This document shows, piece by piece, positions 60,907 through 64,000 of a stretch of DNA of 64,000 nucleotides. The stretch spans positions 62,001 to 126,000 of the forward strand of contig CAVUYY010000008.1 in the NCBI GenBank assembly GCA_963745775.1. The letters are read 5' to 3'. How positions within the stretch are numbered: position 1 is the first letter of the stretch; every line of letters begins with the position of its first letter. The notes under the pieces are model-generated. The model ran no database searches and was not told the origin of the DNA. It saw nothing but the letters and a program-made list of their open reading frames with translations. The translations under genes and the position numbers were made by a program. The stretch is from Gaiellasilicea sp963745775. Lineage in GTDB: Bacteria; Actinomycetota; Thermoleophilia; Gaiellales; Gaiellaceae.

Positions 60907-61383
60907 CGCTCTACGGACCTGCGGAAGCGCGTGAGAGCTGAGCTCTGAGCGGTCACGAACACATGCTCCCATGTTGGCGAGAACGTTTCCGCCGGGTTTA
61001 GGGTCGGCTCTGGCAGCAGTGGGACTGAAAGACGATCGTCCTCACGGGCGGCTTCATGGGCCGGCACACAGCTCGACCGTCGCCGCTCGAGAAGCAGTTT
61101 GACGAGCTCGGGAACGAGGGCTTCGAGCTGTGTTAGGTGTTGCCGGAACGTTGCAAAGAGCCGGAACAGTCGTTGCACAAAGAGAAGGACGGCCACGTCC
61201 TTGTCGAGCAGTATCGGAGCGTGTCGACGCGGTAGCGCTCCACCTCGGCCATCGTCGTGCCCAACGCCGTCGCGTAGAACTTTGCCTCAATGGTCAGGCG
61301 AGCCTTCGCCTAAGCCCGGCGAGATCCGTGACTCGGGCAAAAGTTGTGCCAAAAGTAAGTGGGCCGCTGCGGGAGCGGCAGCA
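60907..61383. other. Island right arm; possible gene remnant
   Basis: No intact gene. At 61080-61136 (+) the frame SPLEKQFDELGNEGFEL ends in a stop; it resembles the LExxLNxLGxEGWEL core of DUF4177-like proteins and is probably a fragment. The 22-bp repeat lies at 61335-61356. Nothing integrase-like can be read. Confidence 0.45.
61335..61356. repeat. 22-bp direct repeat, right copy
   Basis: GGGCAAAAGTTGTGCCAAAA followed by GT; same orientation as 52482-52503, one mismatch. Confidence 0.65.
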
Positions 61384-61407
61384 AAAGGCCCTGCTTCCAG
61401 GGCCTTT
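61384..61407 (-). terminator. Terminator of the tRNA-fMet gene (island-derived)
   Basis: AAAGGCCCTG, loop CTTC, CAGGGCCTTT, a perfect 10-bp stem 5 nt after the tRNA 3' end on the minus strand, ending in T residues in the RNA sense. Confidence 0.8.
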
Positions 61408-61411
61408 CGAG

Positions 61412-61485
61412 TAGCGGGGGCAGGATTTGAACCTGCGACCTCCGGGTTATGAGCCCGGCGAGCTACCTGACTGCTCCACCCCGCG
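61412..61485 (-). tRNA. Initiator tRNA-fMet (CAT)
   Basis: 74 nt fold as a cloverleaf: acceptor CGCGGGG/CCCCGC with an unpaired C1-U72, D stem GAGC/GCTC, anticodon stem CCGGG/CCCGG with the three consecutive G-C pairs of initiators, loop CTC-AT-AA with anticodon CAT at 61449-61451, and T arm GCAGG-TTCAAAT-CCTGC. CCA is not encoded. The missing 1-72 pair and GGG/CCC mark the initiator. Its 3' half is duplicated at 52359-52401, so its present 3' half came with the island. Confidence 0.95.
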
Positions 61486-61530
61486 ACGCGGCGTCGATTG
61501 TAGCATCCGAGCAACGCCGTGACCACGCGC

Positions 61531-61536
61531 TAGCAT
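61531..61536 (+). promoter_or_regulatory. -10-like hexamer for the gene at 61544
   Basis: TAGCAT, 7 nt before the ATG at 61544. Confidence 0.45.
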
Positions 61537-61543
61537 CGCCGCG

Positions 61544-61867
61544 ATGATCCTCTTCTGGCTTGCTCTGGCGGTCGCCACCCTCGTGAGCGTGGCCGCCCTG
61601 GTGATTACGATCCGGCGCGGGCTTGCGCTCTTCCGCGACTTCAAGCGGCTCTCCAACGAGGTCGGCGAGAAGCTGGACGGGATCGCGCGGGCGAGCGGCG
61701 AGATCGAGCTTCACCTCCAGACAGCGGCGACGAGCGGCAGCGCGCTCGAGGCGTCGCTGACGCGCCTGCGCGCATCGCGCGCCGAGCTCGCCGTCTCGAC
61801 CGCCGCGATCGCAGACGTCCGCGCCTCAGTCGACCGGATCGCGTCGTTCCTGCCGCGCAGCAAGTGA
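61544..61867 (+). CDS. Small membrane-anchored helical protein
   Basis: 107 residues: one N-terminal membrane helix (ILFWLALAVATLVSVAALVITI), then a continuous helix-forming region rich in heptad-like Leu/Ala positions (FKRLSNEVGEKLDGIARASGEIELHL to VRASVDRIASFL), probably a cytosolic coiled coil. DUF948-like in outline. The stop overlaps the Ppx/GppA GTG (GTGA), so the two are coupled. Function not recognised. Confidence 0.72.
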   Translation: MILFWLALAVATLVSVAALVITIRRGLALFRDFKRLSNEVGEKLDGIARASGEIELHLQTAATSGSALEASLTRLRASRAELAVSTAAIADVRASVDRIASFLPRSK

Positions 61868-62758
61868 GGGTCGCCGCGGTCGATCTCGGGACGAACTCGA
61901 GTCGACTCCTCGTCGCGGACGTGAACGGCGAATTGACGGAGGTCGTGCGTCGGCTCGCGATCACGCGCCTCGGCGAAGGAGTCGACACGCGCGGCAAGCT
62001 CCTGCCGCTCCCGATCGCGCGCGTCCGCAACGTCCTCTCGGACTACCGCCGCGAGCTCGAGGCGCTCGGCGCGGAACGGACGCTCGCGATCGCGACGAGC
62101 GCCGTCCGTGACGCCGACAACGGCGAGGCCTTCCTGGGCGAGATCGAGTGGAGCTACGGCTTCACGACGCGCCTCCTCTCGGGCGACGAGGAGGCGGCGA
62201 TGACGCTCCGCGGGATCGGCAACCTGGCTCCCGGCACGCTCGTCGTCGACATCGGCGGTGGTTCGACCGAGGTTCAGGTCGTCGGAACGAACGTGCGCAC
62301 GAGCCTCCAGATCGGCTGCGTCCGGCTGACGGAGCGCTACGGCGAGGACGTTCAGGCGATTCGCGCCCACGTGCGAAGCGTGCTGCCTGAGCTCGAGGCG
62401 GTTCAGGCGGTGGGCGTGGCCGGCACGGTGACGACGCTCGCGGCGCTCGACCTCGGACTGGCGGAGTACGACGCCGAGCGAACGCACGGCCATGTGCTCT
62501 CACGCGACGGCGGTCGAGGAGCAGACCGCGCGACTGGCCTCGCTCTCCGTCGACGAGCGTGCGCGGATCATGGAACCGGGACGGGCGCCGGTGATCGTCG
62601 CGGGCGCGGCCATCCTCCTGGAGATCGTCGCGCGCTACGACCTCGCTGGGATCCAGGCGAGCGAGCGCGACATCCTCCACGGCGCCGCGCTCGCGGCCGC
62701 CGAGCTGCCCGAGCGGGAAGAGGGCGCCGCGCCGCCCGGTGCCTATACCTGCTGCTAA
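61864..62758 (+). CDS. Ppx/GppA family exopolyphosphatase/pppGpp phosphatase (one +1 frameshift)
   Basis: About 297 residues, short single-module form common in actinobacteria. RVAAVDLGTNSSRLLVADVNG (phosphate 1), TLAIATSAVRDADNGEAFLGE, LLSGDEEAAMTLRGIG, LVVDIGGGSTEVQVVG (phosphate 2), GCVRLTERY and VAGTVTTLAALDLGL. One extra base near 62505; the C-terminal part has VIVAGAAILLEIVARYDL and SERDILHGAAL. Hydrolyses polyphosphate or guanosine pentaphosphate. GTG 61864 overlaps the upstream stop. Confidence 0.92.
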
Positions 62759-62769
62759 TCCGCGACGTG

Positions 62770-63174
62770 CTAGTCCGCGACGTCGGCCGGCGGCTCGTCC
62801 TCGGCCAACCGCCGCTGGAGCACCGCCCTCGACAGCACGCCCACGAGCTTGCCGTGCTCGACAACCGGCACGCGCTCGAGATCGTGCTCCTCGAGGAAGT
62901 GAAATGCCTCGTCGAGCGGCACGTCGGAGCCGATCGTGTTGTGCGGCGGCTCGGCGATCCCGCGGAGCTCGGTCGAGCGCGGATCGAGCCCGGCCGCGAC
63001 GACCGCTCGCACGAGCGTCTTGCGGGTGACCACCCCGACCAGGCGCCCGTCGTCGCAGACGAAGAGCGCCCGCACCTCGGGGCGCCCCAGAGCCTCCCCC
63101 GCCTCCTGAGCGCTTGCGCCTCCGTCGAGCATCGGGGGATCCGCGACCATCGCGTCGCGCACGCGGTCGCTCAC
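62770..63174 (-). CDS. Two-CBS-domain protein coupled to the dehydrogenase gene
   Basis: 134 residues, one Bateman module: VRDAMVADPPMLDGGASAQEAGEALGRPEVRALFVCDDGRLVGVVTRKTLVRAV and DVPLDEAFHFLEEHDLERVPVVEHGKLVGVLSRAVL (each about 50 residues). GTG 63174 overlaps the dehydrogenase stop (GTGA), so the ligand sensor is translated with that enzyme and may regulate it. Second free-standing CBS protein in the window. Confidence 0.9.
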   Translation of the reverse strand: MSDRVRDAMVADPPMLDGGASAQEAGEALGRPEVRALFVCDDGRLVGVVTRKTLVRAVVAAGLDPRSTELRGIAEPPHNTIGSDVPLDEAFHFLEEHDLERVPVVEHGKLVGVLSRAVLQRRLAEDEPPADVAD

Positions 63175-64000
63175 GGATAAAGGCCCCGCGCCTCGAGCGC
63201 GCCGGCGACTTCGCGGATTCCCGCGACGAGCGCGGCGGTTCGGAGCGTGATCGAACGCTCGGCGGCGACATCCCAGACCCGGTCGAAGGCGTCGTCGAGC
63301 TTCTCGGCGAGCTTGAGCCGGATCTCGTCGCGATCCCAGAAGAGGCGGCCGAGATCCTGCACCCACTCGAAGTAGGAAACGGTGACGCCGCCGGCGTTCG
63401 CGAGGATGTCGGGCAGGATCGGGATGCCCCGTTCGGCCAGGATCGCGTCGCCTTCGAACGAGGTCGGGCCGTTCGCGCCCTCGGCGATCAGCCGCGCCCG
63501 GATCCGGCCGGCGTTCTCCTCCGTGACCTGATCCTCGCGCGCAGCCAGCACCAGGATGTCGCAGGGCAGCTCGAGCAGCTCCTCGTTCGTGATCCGGCGT
63601 CCACCCTCCCACGACTCGAGCGAGCCATTCGCAGCCGCGAAGGCGAGCATCGCGTCGACGTCGAGGCCCGCCTCGTCGACCACGCCGCCGGAGACGTCGG
63701 AGACGGCGATCACGCTCGCCCCGCGCGCGACGAGCTCGTGCGCGGCGATCCCGCCCGACGTTGCCGAATCCCTGGACGACGCACCGCTGCTCGACCAGAC
63801 TTCCAGCCGAGACGCTGGCACGCGCGCGCGACCACCATCACGACGCCCGCACCCGTCGCCTCTTGCCGGAAGACCGAGCCGCCGATCGAGATCGGCTTGC
63901 CGGTCACGATCTCCGGGACGGCGTGGCCCATCTGCATCGAATACGTGTCCATCATCCACGCCATCGTCTGCTCGTTCGTCGCCATGTCGGGCGCGGGAAT
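63171..64000 (-). CDS. Glu/Leu/Phe/Val dehydrogenase, C-terminal part (window edge; two +1 frameshifts)
   Basis: NAD(P)-dependent amino-acid dehydrogenase, most like hexameric glutamate dehydrogenase. Visible: MATNEQTMAWMMDTYS, GKPISIGGS, EATGAGVVMVVARA, after shifts the NAD motif VVQGFGNVGGIAAHEL, VIAVSDVSGGVVDEAGLD, CDILVLAAREDQVTEENA, LIAEGANGPTS, ILPDILANAGGVTVSYFEWVQD. Single extra bases near 63800 and 63761 break the Rossmann region. The N-terminal substrate domain lies beyond 64000. Links amino-acid nitrogen to 2-oxoacids. Confidence 0.92.
   Translation of the reverse strand, partial: SRARHGDERADDGVDDGHVFDADGPRRPGDRDRQADLDRRLGLPARGDGCGRRDGGRARVPASRLEVWSSSGASSRDSATSGGIAAHELVARGASVIAVSDVSGGVVDEAGLDVDAMLAFAAANGSLESWEGGRRITNEELLELPCDILVLAAREDQVTEENAGRIRARLIAEGANGPTSFEGDAILAERGIPILPDILANAGGVTVSYFEWVQDLGRLFWDRDEIRLKLAEKLDDAFDRVWDVAAERSITLRTAALVAGIREVAGALEARGLYP

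Larger units (their letters stand above)
52359..61453. mobile_element. Genomic island integrated in tRNA-fMet
   Basis: About 9.05 kb flanked by 43-bp direct repeats of the tRNA 3' half; the copy at 61411-61453 rebuilds a full tRNA, the other is orphaned. Each copy is followed by its own terminator hairpin. Inside, at each end, lies a 22-bp direct repeat (GGGCAAAAGTTNTGCCAAAA plus GT). Cargo: a seven-gene minus-strand operon for organic-acid uptake and CoA-dependent breakdown. No intact integrase is visible. The empty site would have placed the ECF sigma gene next to the tRNA and the gene at 61544. Confidence 0.8.

Noticed and set aside
61054..61290. Integrase C-terminus beside the tRNA
   Set aside because: The minus-strand frame has no tyrosine-recombinase motifs (no R...H-x-x-R...Y pattern) and is Arg/Ser-rich as expected by chance.

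Overview
The window is GC-rich chromosomal DNA, probably from an actinobacterium of the Thermoleophilia (Gaiella/Solirubrobacter-like) type. This is an inference from base composition, gene order (upp-glyA-tsaC-prmC-prfA), separate large and small subunits of the B12 mutase, DUF5995 and DUF4389 proteins, and many start codons that sit 6-10 nt after a TANNNT hexamer, the pattern of leaderless actinobacterial transcripts. Many reading frames are broken by single-base shifts, nearly all +1. Most genes are otherwise intact and lie in coherent operons, so these look like residual assembly insertions rather than decay. Affected genes are given their full span with the shift position noted.

Layout: 1-7.3 kb, housekeeping genes on the minus strand (upp, glyA, tsaC-like, prmC, prfA; OsmC, DUF1385, rpmE, threonine-dehydratase-like) with a divergent DUF5995 gene. 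7.3-9.9 kb, DUF4389 membrane protein and M48 peptidase. 9.9-13.3 kb, etfB-etfA-ETF:quinone oxidoreductase. 13.4-27.8 kb, an acyl-CoA and B12 district: mutase small and large subunits, PduO-type adenosyltransferase, acyl-CoA dehydrogenase, 3-hydroxyacyl-CoA dehydrogenase and thiolase, interspersed with an M23 peptidase, an MBL hydrolase, two tandem paralogous membrane proteins, a relic GT2 glycosyltransferase, an HD-GYP response regulator and an M42 peptidase. 27.8-34.1 kb, the trp operon trpE-G-D-CF-B-(GNAT)-A.

34.2-52.3 kb holds transport and accessory genes: a family-5 peptide-binding protein behind a phased triple repeat, AlgH, an orphan LanC-like protein, a flavin-fold stress protein, a kinase-like phosphotransferase, an LPG-flippase-like protein, an aldo/keto reductase, a polar amino-acid ABC operon with an internal terminator, a secreted HEYGHH protein, a CBS protein, a 35-residue lysine-rich protein, an AlkZ-like protein, a DHA2 exporter with a divergent palindrome, STAS, and an ECF sigma factor with a SnoaL-like tail.

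52.36-61.45 kb is a genomic island in an initiator tRNA-fMet gene. It is bounded by 43-bp direct repeats of the tRNA 3' half and carries one minus-strand operon: solute-binding protein, fused permease, ATPase, RraA-like, CaiB-like CoA transferase, CitE-like lyase and MFS. This looks like an uptake plus CoA-dependent cleavage pathway for an organic acid. No intact integrase is visible. The window ends with a Ppx/GppA phosphatase and a CBS gene coupled to a Glu/Leu-type dehydrogenase.
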